Of a stretch of 64,000 nt of DNA, positions 25,507-34,170 are shown in pieces. The stretch's first letter is position 1, and every line of letters starts with the position of its first letter. Under the pieces are notes generated by a model that was not told the origin of the DNA, did not search any database, and saw only the letters and a list, made by a program, of their open reading frames with translations. Both the position numbers and the translations under genes were made by a program. This DNA comes from Dasania marina DSM 21967 (GTDB lineage Bacteria; Pseudomonadota; Gammaproteobacteria; Pseudomonadales; Dasaniaceae): contig NZ_KB891592.1 in NCBI RefSeq assembly GCF_000373485.1, positions 1 to 64,000 on the forward strand. The letters are read 5' to 3'.

Positions 25507-26469
25507 ATGCAGATGAGATCCACTGCGCTGATTTGTGAGAAGTTCCAGGGTGATACAGCTATAGAGCAGCTGGGGCAAATGGCGTCAGAGACTTTTTGCC
25601 CGCTGAGTTGTTGGGCTAACAATTCAAATTATTCTGGCTATTTCAACCAAGGGTGTTTGGATAGAGTTACATTGTCCGATGTTGGCGGTAGCGCCCTTGA
25701 GGTTGATAGAAGAAAGCAGCATATATCCCAGGTTGCAGATAGTTATTATTTGGTGAAATTTCAATTACATGGTATGTCTAAGCTTCAGCATATGGGGCGG
25801 GAATCTATTTTACATCCAGGGGACTTTATCCTTTGTAATAGCTCTGAGCCCTACAGGCTTAGCTTCAAAGATAATTATCGCCAAACTGTGATGGCCATAC
25901 CTCAGGCACAATTAAATACGCTAGTAACCGATGTTGAAGACAGTGTGGGGTATACAATGTCTGGTGATAGCCCTGTTAACGGTATGTTAAGCCAGTTTGT
26001 TTCATCGTTGATGGAAAACTACAATACCATTCCACCTGATAGCTTTCGCCGCCTAGAAGCTAACGCTTTAGACCTATTGGTGACTTCGCTAGAGGCTAGT
26101 AAAGCTCTGGGCTCTAAAGAGAAGCGGTCGGTAAAGGATGATCATTTCATGCGTATTAAGCAGTTTATTTTTTTACATTTATCGGACTCGCGATTATCGC
26201 CTGATTTTATTGCAGATATTGAAGGTATCAGTACACGTTATTTACATATGTTGTTTAAGTCGGAGGGTGTTTCTATTTCACGTTACATCCAATATCTGCG
26301 TCTTGAGGCTTGTGCTAAGAAGTTATCTGATCCTCAATATAATCGTGCATCAGTATTAGAAATTGCTCTTGATCAGGGCTTTAATGATGTATCGAGTTTT
26401 TACCGATCCTTTAGAAATCACTTCGGTATCACCCCTAAGCAATACCGTGTAAAAACACTTAATAGCTAA
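25507..26469 (+). CDS. AraC-family transcriptional activator
   Basis: The 320-residue protein has an N-terminal cupin-like ligand-binding part (HGMSKLQHMGRESILHPGDFILCNSSEPY, the pattern of FeaR/AraC_binding_2-type regulators) and a C-terminal double helix-turn-helix (DFIADIEGISTRYLHMLFKSEG, then SVLEIALDQGFNDVSSFYRSFRNHFGITPKQYR). FeaR-like proteins activate aromatic amine oxidation genes. Standing at the end of the amine dehydrogenase block, this is a good candidate for its activator. A second ATG at 25513 is possible. Confidence 0.85.
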   Translation: MQMRSTALICEKFQGDTAIEQLGQMASETFCPLSCWANNSNYSGYFNQGCLDRVTLSDVGGSALEVDRRKQHISQVADSYYLVKFQLHGMSKLQHMGRESILHPGDFILCNSSEPYRLSFKDNYRQTVMAIPQAQLNTLVTDVEDSVGYTMSGDSPVNGMLSQFVSSLMENYNTIPPDSFRRLEANALDLLVTSLEASKALGSKEKRSVKDDHFMRIKQFIFLHLSDSRLSPDFIADIEGISTRYLHMLFKSEGVSISRYIQYLRLEACAKKLSDPQYNRASVLEIALDQGFNDVSSFYRSFRNHFGITPKQYRVKTLNS

Positions 26470-26799
26470 TGGCTAGCGGTAGACTCTTTCGTAGAGATCA
26501 ATAATTACTGAATAGGCAGTGTTTATTGCTCTACGTCCAACTACTTCCATTTCGAAGGGCAGCAATTAATTTTTTATTGTTTTTCATGTGGGGCATTGCG
26601 TATTCGATTACCGTTCACATAAAGGCTAATATAAACTCATCAATTGATAAGCGGTATTACAAGACTTGAGCCTGTAGGGCCTAGCGCGCACAGGTGTTAA
26701 ATATTCGTTAAGCTGGCTAAAAGAGCATTATGTTGCAACGATCCATTGAGTCAACACGGAAGTGAGCAGCATAAAAAACAAACCCCACACCTCATATAC
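26470..26799 (+). other. 330-bp intergenic region between the catabolic run and deaD
   Basis: No coding potential or RNA gene is apparent. This is the right-hand edge of the catabolic block; I see no transposase remnant, tRNA or direct repeat that would mark an integration end. Confidence 0.5.
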
Positions 26800-26827
26800 A
26801 ACAATGCCCGCATCAGCGGGCATTGTT
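26800..26827 (-). terminator. terminator hairpin downstream of deaD
   Basis: A perfect 12-bp stem (AACAATGCCCGC with GCGGGCATTGTT) encloses ATCA, 22 bp after the deaD stop. The downstream bases on the minus strand (GTATATGAG) are not T-rich, so termination may be partial. The hairpin could also stabilise the mRNA 3' end. Confidence 0.7.
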
Positions 26828-26849
26828 AACAAACCAAATCAACTAAACA

Positions 26850-28583
26850 TCAATCCTTTTTAGCTTTCCTAGGTTTTTTCCGTGGCGCTTTATTATTCGC
26901 ACCCGGTGCACCGCTACGCTTGCCCGGCTGGCGTTGCTCACGCTTAGCTGGGCCTACTTCGCTGATGTTAATCGGCAAGTTACGTACGGTTAAGGTTTTT
27001 AACTTAGCGACTAATTCTTTAGGTAAAGCTAAAGGTAAATCCACAGTACTGTGGTCGTCGTTTAGTTTGATGTGGCCTATATCGTTTTTGTGTAAGTCGG
27101 TTTCATTCATTAGGGCACCTACGATGTCGCCGGGGCCTACTTGTTGATCACGGCCTAGCTCTATGCGGTAGCGCATCATTTGGTCGCTGTCGCCTGTTCG
27201 TGATTGGCGATTTTCTTCTACGTTGGTAAAGCCTTTTTCTTGGCGACCTTTTTGATTGTCTTTTACTTCTAGCGGGCGCTCTAGTTGGTGTAAATAAGCT
27301 AGGGCACAAGCGATATCTTCGGCAGAGCAGTCATGCTCGGTGCTGTACTCGCTGAGTATTTGAAAGAAGTAATCTAAATTGGGCTGTGACGCCAAGGTGT
27401 CAGTTAGCAATTGTTTAAATTGCTCTACACGACGGCTAGACACTTCCTTGCCGCTGGGCAGCTCCATAGGTTCGATTTTTTGGCGGGTGTTTTTTTCTAT
27501 AGAAAATAACAAACGCTTTTCGCGTGGTGCAACAAACAAAATCGCGCTGCCATTGCGACCAGCGCGGCCGGTGCGGCCTATGCGATGTACATAAGCTTCG
27601 CTATCGTAGGGGATGTCGAAGTTGAGTACGTGGCTTACTCGCTCTACGTCTATACCGCGAGCGGCTACGTCAGTGGCGACCACTATGTCTAGTTGTTTGT
27701 TTTTAAGGCGGCTGATGGTGCGCTCGCGCAGTTGTTGGTTCATGTCGCCGTTTAGGGCGGCGGCGGAGTAACCGCGGGCTTCTAATTTTTCGGCTAATTC
27801 TGCCGTAGCAGTTTTGGTGCGCACAAAAATAATCATGGCATCAAAATCGTGTGCTTCTAAAATGCGGGTGATGGCATCTAGTTTGCGCTCAAAGCCATTG
27901 ACTATCAGGTAGCTTTGTTTAATGTGCGAGCCGGTTTGGGTGGCACTGGCTATGCGTACTTCTTTAGGGTTGCGCAGATAGGTGTCGGCTACTTTTTTAA
28001 TGGGCGCAGGCATGGTAGCGGAGAATAAGGCCACTTGGCGCTCTTTGGGGGTGTGCTCTAGTATCCACTCTACGTCATCGATAAAACCCATGCGTAACAT
28101 TTCGTCGGCTTCATCCAGCACTACACACTTAAGTGCGCCTAGCTTTAGGCTGCCACGACGCAGGTGATCCATTACTCGCCCTGGAGTGCCAACAACGACT
28201 TGTGGGCCGCGCTCTAATTGCTTTAATTGGCCGCGCATGTCTTGGCCTCCGTATATAGGTAGTACTTGAAATCCCTTCATTTCACAGGCGTAGCTTTTAA
28301 AGGCTTCAGCTACTTGTATGGCCAGTTCGCGGGTGGGGGCTAATACCAATACTTGCGGTACTTTGTTCTTTACATCAATGTTGCTTAGCAGTGGCAGGGC
28401 GAAGGCGGCGGTTTTGCCCGTACCGGTTTGTGCGACGCCTAATAAGTCTTCACCGTTTAATAGGTGGGGGATGCTGGCAGCCTGTATGGGGGAAGGTTGT
28501 TCGTAGCCTACATTTTGTACGGCTTTTAACACTGGCGCAGACAACGCCAGGTCAGTAAAACTGATTGTTTCAGGGGATGACAT
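26850..28583 (-). CDS. deaD: DEAD-box RNA helicase DeaD/CsdA
   Basis: The 577-residue protein shows all DEAD-box motifs in order: Q motif (YEQPSPIQ), GVAQTGTGKT, APTRELA, TPGRVMDH, VLDEADEML, FSAT, IIFVRTKT, ATDVAARGIDV and HRIGRTGRAG. A DbpA-like RNA-binding domain (MRYRIELGRDQQVGPGDIVGAL) follows at about residues 465-540, with a basic tail ending PRKKPRKAKKD. This architecture marks DeaD/CsdA, which unwinds rRNA and mRNA structures in ribosome assembly and cold adaptation. The shadow readings on the plus strand are not genes. Confidence 0.93.
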   Translation of the reverse strand: MSSPETISFTDLALSAPVLKAVQNVGYEQPSPIQAASIPHLLNGEDLLGVAQTGTGKTAAFALPLLSNIDVKNKVPQVLVLAPTRELAIQVAEAFKSYACEMKGFQVLPIYGGQDMRGQLKQLERGPQVVVGTPGRVMDHLRRGSLKLGALKCVVLDEADEMLRMGFIDDVEWILEHTPKERQVALFSATMPAPIKKVADTYLRNPKEVRIASATQTGSHIKQSYLIVNGFERKLDAITRILEAHDFDAMIIFVRTKTATAELAEKLEARGYSAAALNGDMNQQLRERTISRLKNKQLDIVVATDVAARGIDVERVSHVLNFDIPYDSEAYVHRIGRTGRAGRNGSAILFVAPREKRLLFSIEKNTRQKIEPMELPSGKEVSSRRVEQFKQLLTDTLASQPNLDYFFQILSEYSTEHDCSAEDIACALAYLHQLERPLEVKDNQKGRQEKGFTNVEENRQSRTGDSDQMMRYRIELGRDQQVGPGDIVGALMNETDLHKNDIGHIKLNDDHSTVDLPLALPKELVAKLKTLTVRNLPINISEVGPAKREQRQPGKRSGAPGANNKAPRKKPRKAKKD

Positions 28584-28781
28584 TCAATATTCTCTATCTA
28601 GAGGCGGTAATGCAGTTGGCGCAGAGCCAAGGGATGACCGCATATTATAGGCGTTATAGGGCGTAGACGCTATCGGATTATCTGCTTTGATGGGGTACAC
28701 TGGCCGAATAAGGCTATAAAAGCGCTAATATCTTCTTGAGTTCTCTTAAAAAACTGGCTTGGTGTATCGTCGTTTTCATAT

Positions 28782-30299
28782 ATGAGTAATTTATTCACCC
28801 GTTTCCAGCAAGGCTTCCCCGCGAATAGGCAGCAGGCTTGCATTGTTAGCCCTGATGGCAGTGTCATCAGCTATGGCGATGTGCAGCGCTTGAGCGGCCA
28901 GATGGCTCACTATTTTGTAGGCCTAGGCTTACAGCCGGGCGACCGTGTCGCTGTGCAAGTGGCGAAATCTCCTATGGCGTTGCTGGTGTATTTAGCTGCT
29001 CTGCGAGCGGGTTTGATCTATCTGCCTTTAAATACCGGCTACACCGATGCTGAAATGGCCTATTTTATAGCGGACGCCCAGCCTAGTTTATTGCTGTGTA
29101 GCCCCCAGCGGCAGCAGGCCTTACAAGCTGTGCTGACCGAGGCTGGCAGTGACGCCTTACTTGAGGTGTTAGATGAGCAAGGTCAGGGCGATTGGCTGGC
29201 GCAGTTGCCAGCACTGCTAGGCGAATTTGTCGATGTGCCCTGTGAGGCTAACGATATCGCTGCCATCTTGTATACCTCAGGTACCACCGGCCAGCCTAAA
29301 GGCGCCATGCTTAGCCACGGTAACTTAGCGGCCAATGCCTATACCCTAAAGGCGATGTGGGGCTTTACTGCCGATGATGTGTTGCTACATGCCCTGCCTA
29401 TATTCCATGTGCATGGCTTATTTGTTGCCTGCCACTGTGTGTTAGCGGCGGGGGCCAGCATGCAGTTTTTACCCAGCTTTGATCTAGATAAAGTTATGGC
29501 GGCACTGCCCAAGGCCACCGTGATGATGGGGGTGCCTACTTTTTATACGCGTTTGCTGGCCGAGCAGCGCTTTAACGCTGAACAGTGCCGCAATATACGG
29601 GTATTCATTTCCGGTTCGGCGCCTTTATTGGCCAGCACTCATCAGCAGTTTGCTGAGCGCACAGGCCATAAAATCTTGGAACGATACGGCATGACCGAAA
29701 CAGGTATGTTAATCTCTAACCCCTTGCAGGGTGAGCGTCGTGCGGGCACGATAGGTTGGCCCTTACCCGAGGTGTTAGTGCGCATAGTGGATGAGCAACA
29801 GCTGCCGTTAGCCAGTGGTGAGATAGGCAGTATTCAGGTTAAAGGCGCTAATGTCTTTAAAGGCTATTGGCGCAAACCAGAAAAAACTGCCCAAGAGTTT
29901 ACCTGCGACGGCTATTTTATTACCGGCGATCAGGGCTACTGCAGTGACGACGGTTATATCAGCATCGTCGGCCGCGCCAAAGACATGGTGATTAGCGGCG
30001 GCTATAATGTTTACCCTAAAGAAGTAGAGCTAGTGTTAGATGCCATCAAAGGGGTAAAAGAGAGTGCAGTGATTGGTTTACCGCATGCTGATTTGGGTGA
30101 AATGGTGGCCGCAGCAGTGGTGATGGATGCTGCAGCTGACGCGGCGCTTGATGAGACTGAGCTTATCGCTCAAGCTAGGAAAAAACTGGCGGCCTATAAG
30201 GTGCCTAAAAAAATATTCTTTGTGGATGCCTTGCCTAGAAACACCATGGCTAAGGTGCAAAAAAACAGTTTGCGCGAGCAGTTTACCCATACTGTATAG
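28782..30299 (+). CDS. matB: malonyl-CoA synthetase (MatB-like AMP-forming ligase)
   Basis: The 505-residue acyl-CoA ligase has the P-loop AILYTSGTTGQPKGAMLSH, the ERYGMTETGM motif that distinguishes malonyl-CoA synthetases, a GDQGYCSDDGY hinge region and the C-terminal catalytic Lys region PRNTMAKVQK. MatB activates malonate with ATP and CoA. It begins a three-gene plus-strand unit with an unknown protein and a NUDIX hydrolase. No malonyl-CoA decarboxylase gene is in view, so the use of the product (lipid synthesis or catabolism) is open. Confidence 0.85.
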   Translation: MSNLFTRFQQGFPANRQQACIVSPDGSVISYGDVQRLSGQMAHYFVGLGLQPGDRVAVQVAKSPMALLVYLAALRAGLIYLPLNTGYTDAEMAYFIADAQPSLLLCSPQRQQALQAVLTEAGSDALLEVLDEQGQGDWLAQLPALLGEFVDVPCEANDIAAILYTSGTTGQPKGAMLSHGNLAANAYTLKAMWGFTADDVLLHALPIFHVHGLFVACHCVLAAGASMQFLPSFDLDKVMAALPKATVMMGVPTFYTRLLAEQRFNAEQCRNIRVFISGSAPLLASTHQQFAERTGHKILERYGMTETGMLISNPLQGERRAGTIGWPLPEVLVRIVDEQQLPLASGEIGSIQVKGANVFKGYWRKPEKTAQEFTCDGYFITGDQGYCSDDGYISIVGRAKDMVISGGYNVYPKEVELVLDAIKGVKESAVIGLPHADLGEMVAAAVVMDAAADAALDETELIAQARKKLAAYKVPKKIFFVDALPRNTMAKVQKNSLREQFTHTV

Positions 30300-30345
30300 C
30301 GTTACATTATGAACAATAAAAAACGAAATTATCGATGAGGTTGTT

Positions 30346-30858
30346 ATGACTGAGCAAGCAAAAGAAATACAAATTAATTTTTTTCAGGTACTGGATGTTA
30401 TGGGCGGCGTGATGGGCCGTATCTTGGTATCCGCACCTAAAGAAAAAGCTAAAGCTGCCTTTAAAGATTTAAAACAGGGTAAAGTATTAAGCGTGGGGGC
30501 CATCAATCAAGGCGAAAAGCTGAAGCTAGATTGCAAGCTCAAATTAGATCACAGTGAATTTCAGGGCCCCGGTTTTAACTATGATATTTTTAAGGTAGCT
30601 TTAGGTGGCTTGCTTAATCGCATAGCGGTAGATCTGAAAGCCAAAAAAGATATACGCATTATGCACAGCGAAGAGGGATTACAGTTAGTCGGTATCCCCG
30701 GCGTAGTGCGCGCCCATGAGCAAGAAAATATACTGATGATAGCGCTAGAGTTTGCTAAAGACGCCTCTATAGTTGCGCATATGATGTTTATGAATCCCGA
30801 GCAGTTTAAAGCCGCCGCAGAGCAGCCTGCTGAGCACACTAGTGATACTGGTGACTAA
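30346..30858 (+). CDS. conserved-looking protein of unknown function (170 aa)
   Basis: I do not recognise this family. The 170-residue protein has no signal peptide or membrane segment. It has a lysine-rich region (about residues 32-70) and amphipathic strands (GEKLKLDCKLKLDHSEF), with a hydrophobic ILMIALEFAKDASIVAHMMF segment near the end. AGGTTGTT stands before the ATG, and its stop is 3 bp before the NUDIX start. Good codon structure and tight spacing argue that it is a real gene co-expressed with matB. Confidence 0.75.
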   Translation: MTEQAKEIQINFFQVLDVMGGVMGRILVSAPKEKAKAAFKDLKQGKVLSVGAINQGEKLKLDCKLKLDHSEFQGPGFNYDIFKVALGGLLNRIAVDLKAKKDIRIMHSEEGLQLVGIPGVVRAHEQENILMIALEFAKDASIVAHMMFMNPEQFKAAAEQPAEHTSDTGD

Positions 30859-30861
30859 GTG

Positions 30862-31596
30862 ATGCCTGCATTAATTCCTGCCGCCACCGCGATGCTGATA
30901 CGTGATGGTGGCCAGGGTTTAGAGGTGTTATTACTGCGCCGTTCGCAGGCTATGGATTTTGCCGCTGGCTACTGGGTCTTTCCTGGCGGCCGTATCGATG
31001 CCGAGGATTACCCCGGCAGTCATTCCGATAAGCATCCAGATAAACAAATCAGCAAGCTCTCCGTCAGCCAGCTGCCCCCAGAAGCTATACACACCGCCGC
31101 CAGACAAGCAGCGGTGCGTGAAACCTATGAAGAGGCACAGCTACAGATTTGCCCACAGCAATTAATCCCCATGTCGCAGTGGTTAGCGCCTAAAGGTATG
31201 AGCAAGCGTTTTAATACTTGGTTTTTTATTGCTGAGCATAACGTGAATGATGCGGTGCAGGTTGATAATTATGAGATTGATAACCATCGCTGGTGTCGCC
31301 CGCAACAAGCACTAGCTGACTTTGAAAACCAGCAATTAGCGATGATGCCGCCTACCTATGTGAGTCTGTTAGAGTTGGCGCGGCAAGCAACCGTTGCTGA
31401 GGCGCTGGCCTTTTATCAAAGCAGAGAGCCGCTGCGCTATGCTGCCAGCTATTGGCTTGATGCCCAGCAGGATAGATGTATGCTCTATGCCGGTGATGCT
31501 GGCTATGAAGCGAATAATGCCCATATTGCCGGTGCTAGGCACCGGCTGTGGGAGAATGGTGGTACTTGGATTTATGAATGTGATTTTTTATCTTGA
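30862..31596 (+). CDS. NUDIX hydrolase with an insertion inside the Nudix box
   Basis: The 244-residue protein starts with the Nudix beta-strands (GLEVLLLRRSQAMDFAAGYWVFPGGRIDAED). The RETYEEAQL half of the Nudix helix follows only after about 35 extra residues, so the box is split. That layout is seen in NUDT19-type hydrolases, several of which cleave CoA or acyl-CoA pyrophosphates. Such a role would suit an operon with a CoA ligase, but the substrate is inferred. The ATG at 30862 is preferred to the adjoining GTG at 30859. Confidence 0.8.
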   Translation: MPALIPAATAMLIRDGGQGLEVLLLRRSQAMDFAAGYWVFPGGRIDAEDYPGSHSDKHPDKQISKLSVSQLPPEAIHTAARQAAVRETYEEAQLQICPQQLIPMSQWLAPKGMSKRFNTWFFIAEHNVNDAVQVDNYEIDNHRWCRPQQALADFENQQLAMMPPTYVSLLELARQATVAEALAFYQSREPLRYAASYWLDAQQDRCMLYAGDAGYEANNAHIAGARHRLWENGGTWIYECDFLS

Positions 31597-31627
31597 GATA
31601 ATGCCAGCAACGTATAGCCTTCAAACG

Positions 31628-31680
31628 CATTTGCTTTCCTGCAAGCAGTTGCCAGCATCCACTTACCCTGTCACATAGCG
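31628..31680 (-). pseudogene. decayed 3' fragment of a short-chain dehydrogenase paralogue
   Basis: Read on the minus strand this gives R-Y-V-T-G, a stop, then V-D-A-G-N-C-L-Q-E-S-K. It matches the C-terminus of the intact SDR at 33295-34077 (S-Y-V-T-G-Q-M-M-V-V-D-G-G-N-C-L-Q-E-S-K) apart from a 9-base deletion and several substitutions. By eye about 44 of 53 aligned bases agree. No further SDR homology is visible on either side. It appears to be the remnant of a second copy whose remainder was lost. Confidence 0.7.
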
Positions 31681-31732
31681 CGTTATAGTTTACGCAGTGT
31701 ATTGCTATCTATCCGGGTAGTACCGCAACTAG

Positions 31733-32038
31733 TTACAGCGGCTGACAGCCTTGGGTAAGCAGTATTAAGTTAGCTGCATTTTTCGCCCCGTCATAATAGG
31801 CGCTGGGGTCAGTGTTGGGGTTTTGTGCCAGCACTAAACCTGAAGCTTTGGCGATATCCCCTAAGGCACTTAACGACACCTTATCGGCATTGTAGGCATC
31901 AAATACAGCATAGACTTGGCTACATGAGTAACTTTCAGCGATACTTTTTTGGCTGGCGCTCTGTAATGTGCTAGCCGTTTGGCAGGCGCTAATATTCAGG
32001 CATGCGGCTATCATCAGTATTAAATAGACAGATTTCAT
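31733..32038 (-). CDS. small lipoprotein of unknown function
   Basis: The 101-residue product has a short signal peptide with a lipobox ISAC at residues 16-19 and a polar mature part with a second cysteine (SYSCSQVYAVFD) and a third near the C-terminus (TQGCQPL), which may pair in a disulfide. AGAGAG stands upstream of the ATG. It follows the OmpA-type lipoprotein gene in the same direction with a hairpin between them. No function is recognisable. Confidence 0.75.
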   Translation of the reverse strand: MKSVYLILMIAACLNISACQTASTLQSASQKSIAESYSCSQVYAVFDAYNADKVSLSALGDIAKASGLVLAQNPNTDPSAYYDGAKNAANLILLTQGCQPL

Positions 32039-32062
32039 TGTGCTCTCTTTTTATAAGGCCGT

Positions 32063-32088
32063 TGAGCCTTCAGCTGCGTGAAGGCTCA
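32063..32088 (-). terminator. intercistronic hairpin between two lipoprotein genes
   Basis: TGAGCCTTCA pairs perfectly with TGAAGGCTCA around GCTGCG, between the OmpA-type gene (stop at 32102) and the small lipoprotein start (32038). There is no direct T-tract on the minus strand, so it may attenuate or stabilise rather than terminate fully. Confidence 0.55.
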
Positions 32089-32101
32089 TATTAGCCTGTA
32101 T

Positions 32102-32782
32102 TTATTCAGTGATAGGGATAAGGGCGATTTCTACACGGCGGTTTTGTTCACGGCCGGTGGCGGTGCTATTGCTAGCGATGGGCTGGCTAAAGCCAAAACC
32201 TATATTTTCTATCCTATCGTTAAGTACGCCTTTCGATCTCAAATGAGTGGAGACTGATGCGGCGCGTTGCTCTGATAAGGTTTGGTTGGTAGTTGCCGAG
32301 CCGGTGTTATCGGTATGGCCAGACACGATAACTAATGTTTGGTCGTATTCTTTCAATACTAAGGCAACAGAATCCAATACCGAGTGAAAGTTAGGGTTTA
32401 AGGTGAACTTGCCTGTTTGAAAAGTGATGTTGCCAGGCATAATTAAATTAATATTATTGCCCTCTCTTTCTATGCTCACGCCACTGTCGCGCAGTTGTTT
32501 ACGTAATTTGGCTTCTTGGGTATCCATGTAGTAGCCGATACCGCCGCCTATGGCTGCGCCGCCAGTAGCAGCTCTTAATATGCGTTGGTTTCTCTTTCTG
32601 GCATCATCTTCATCTTTGTTGGCAGCATAGGCGACTACTGCCGCAAGGCCTGCACCTATACCTGCACCTTTTGCGGTGTTAGAGGTTTTTTGTTCGCCGG
32701 TATAAGGATCAAATGTTGTGCACGCGGATGCGCTTAACAGCGCTAGGGCGATAATGGGAGCCTTTATAATTGCTGCGTTCAT
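32102..32782 (-). CDS. OmpA-family lipoprotein with glycine-zipper region (YiaD-like)
   Basis: From the ATG at 32782 the 226-residue precursor has a lipoprotein signal with SASAC and a glycine-rich zipper (AKGAGIGAGLAAVVAYAA and TGGAAIGGGIGYYMD, about residues 40-95). A C-terminal OmpA domain binds peptidoglycan (VSGHTDNTGSATTNQTLSEQRAASV, then GREQNRRVEI). It should tether the outer membrane to the cell wall. The longer reading from 32935 adds 51 residues that are not signal-like and is rejected. Confidence 0.88.
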   Translation of the reverse strand: MNAAIIKAPIIALALLSASACTTFDPYTGEQKTSNTAKGAGIGAGLAAVVAYAANKDEDDARKRNQRILRAATGGAAIGGGIGYYMDTQEAKLRKQLRDSGVSIEREGNNINLIMPGNITFQTGKFTLNPNFHSVLDSVALVLKEYDQTLVIVSGHTDNTGSATTNQTLSEQRAASVSTHLRSKGVLNDRIENIGFGFSQPIASNSTATGREQNRRVEIALIPITE

Positions 32783-33294
32783 GATAATACCTATGATTAG
32801 TGTGGTGGAGTTTAGACTTGCAGTATGGATAAAGCGATAAATTAAGTAAACATGGGCTTGTAAAGGATTGTAAAACTTTGCGGTACAGCTAGTTTTTAAA
32901 AAATGACAGTAAAGGCTTATTGTATATTTAACCAAGGCCGCGGCCAGTTTGGCTATAACCCCCCCCCTTGGGCTAAGCGCATAGGTTTATCAGCGGGGGA
33001 TGATAACTTTCTTATAAGTAAGTTGCTTACAGGTTTAAATAGGCTTTTATTAGCGTAGTGTTTGCTAGCTTAATATCACGTAAATTTAAATCTAGTCCGT
33101 GTAAATGAAAACCCTATATAAACTGGTGGTTTTCAGCTCATTACTGTAAATATTTCTCTAATATGAGGGTCGGTGCTGGTATCCATAATAATGCCTAGCA
33201 CCCTATGAGTGGCATTCAGTATAGATACCCTTGCCGGGTGTTCTAATGAGCTAGATTGACACCCTGTTTTTTTGAAAGGAGTGATGCTGGTTTG
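32783..33294. other. 512-bp intergenic region
   Basis: This stretch contains a run of nine C at 32959-32967 and AT-rich segments that may hold the promoter of the OmpA-type gene. I see no gene, RNA or clear terminator. A weak open reading extension (to 32935) is described under the OmpA-type gene. Confidence 0.5.
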
Positions 33295-34077
33295 TTATGG
33301 CCCTTTGCTTTCCTGCAGGCAATTACCGCCATCCACGACCATCATTTGCCCTGTTACATAGCTTGCACCTGGTGACGCCAAATAGGCAATCATGGTGGCC
33401 ATTTCCATGGCGCTGCCGCCGCGCCCTACCGGGGTGTATTTTGAGGCTATGGCTTCTTCTTCGGTTTGTGAGGCGGTAGCTACCCAGCCCGGGGCAACGT
33501 TATTAATCGTGATGTGATGCTTGGCAACATCTAGGGCTATGCTGCGGCTCATGCCTATCATAGCTGCCTTGGCGGCGCTGTAAGCCGCCTCGCCTACGTT
33601 GCTCACCAGTGGCCCGGTTACCGATGAAACATTGACTATGCGGCCGTACTGTCTATCCACCATGCCGGGTAATACCGCGCGGGTGACGTTGTAGCAGGTG
33701 GTGAGGTTGCGTTCTATGCCCGTGTCCCACTCTTCGTCACTGCTTAAATGAAACAAACCATACACCTCTTCCGAGCCCACCATAGTCATGCCGGCGTTAT
33801 TGACTAATACATCAATTTTGCCAAAGTCCTGCTCTATGGTTTTAATTAATTCGCGGGTGGCAGGGCGGTCGGTTAAATCACAAATATAACTTTTTACTTT
33901 TGGGCTAATGCTGGCCAGATCTTTGGCGCGCTGGTGTATGCGTTCAGAGGTAGCGGTAATGGCAATCTCTGCGCCTAGCTCCGCTAAAATTTTTGCCGCG
34001 GCAAAGCCTATACCCGTATCACTGCCTGCGCCGGTAATGAAGGCGACTTGGCCTTGTAGGGAAAAGAGTGGGTGCAT
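33295..34077 (-). CDS. short-chain dehydrogenase/reductase of unknown substrate
   Basis: The 260-residue SDR has the cofactor motif TGAGSDTGIG, the NNAGMT motif, catalytic Ser in VNVSSVTG and YSAAK. It ends GQMMVVDGGNCLQESKGP. It resembles FabG-type 3-oxoacyl reductases, but the T-G-A-G-S-D-T-G-I-G loop is longer than usual. It stands alone on the minus strand. A fragment of a paralogue lies at 31628-31680. The substrate cannot be inferred. Confidence 0.85.
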   Translation of the reverse strand: MHPLFSLQGQVAFITGAGSDTGIGFAAAKILAELGAEIAITATSERIHQRAKDLASISPKVKSYICDLTDRPATRELIKTIEQDFGKIDVLVNNAGMTMVGSEEVYGLFHLSSDEEWDTGIERNLTTCYNVTRAVLPGMVDRQYGRIVNVSSVTGPLVSNVGEAAYSAAKAAMIGMSRSIALDVAKHHITINNVAPGWVATASQTEEEAIASKYTPVGRGGSAMEMATMIAYLASPGASYVTGQMMVVDGGNCLQESKGP

Positions 34078-34170
34078 AGTAGTAACTCGCTATTAGGAAT
34101 CATTATTAGGGGTGTTAAATCTGTGTAGCGATAGTAACGCTGCGCAGCGCAAACGGCTAGGGGGGGCAGC

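Noticed and set aside
32783-32935. 51-residue N-terminal extension of the OmpA-type lipoprotein
   Set aside because: The extension is not signal-like, while the ATG at 32782 gives a clean lipoprotein signal with SASAC.
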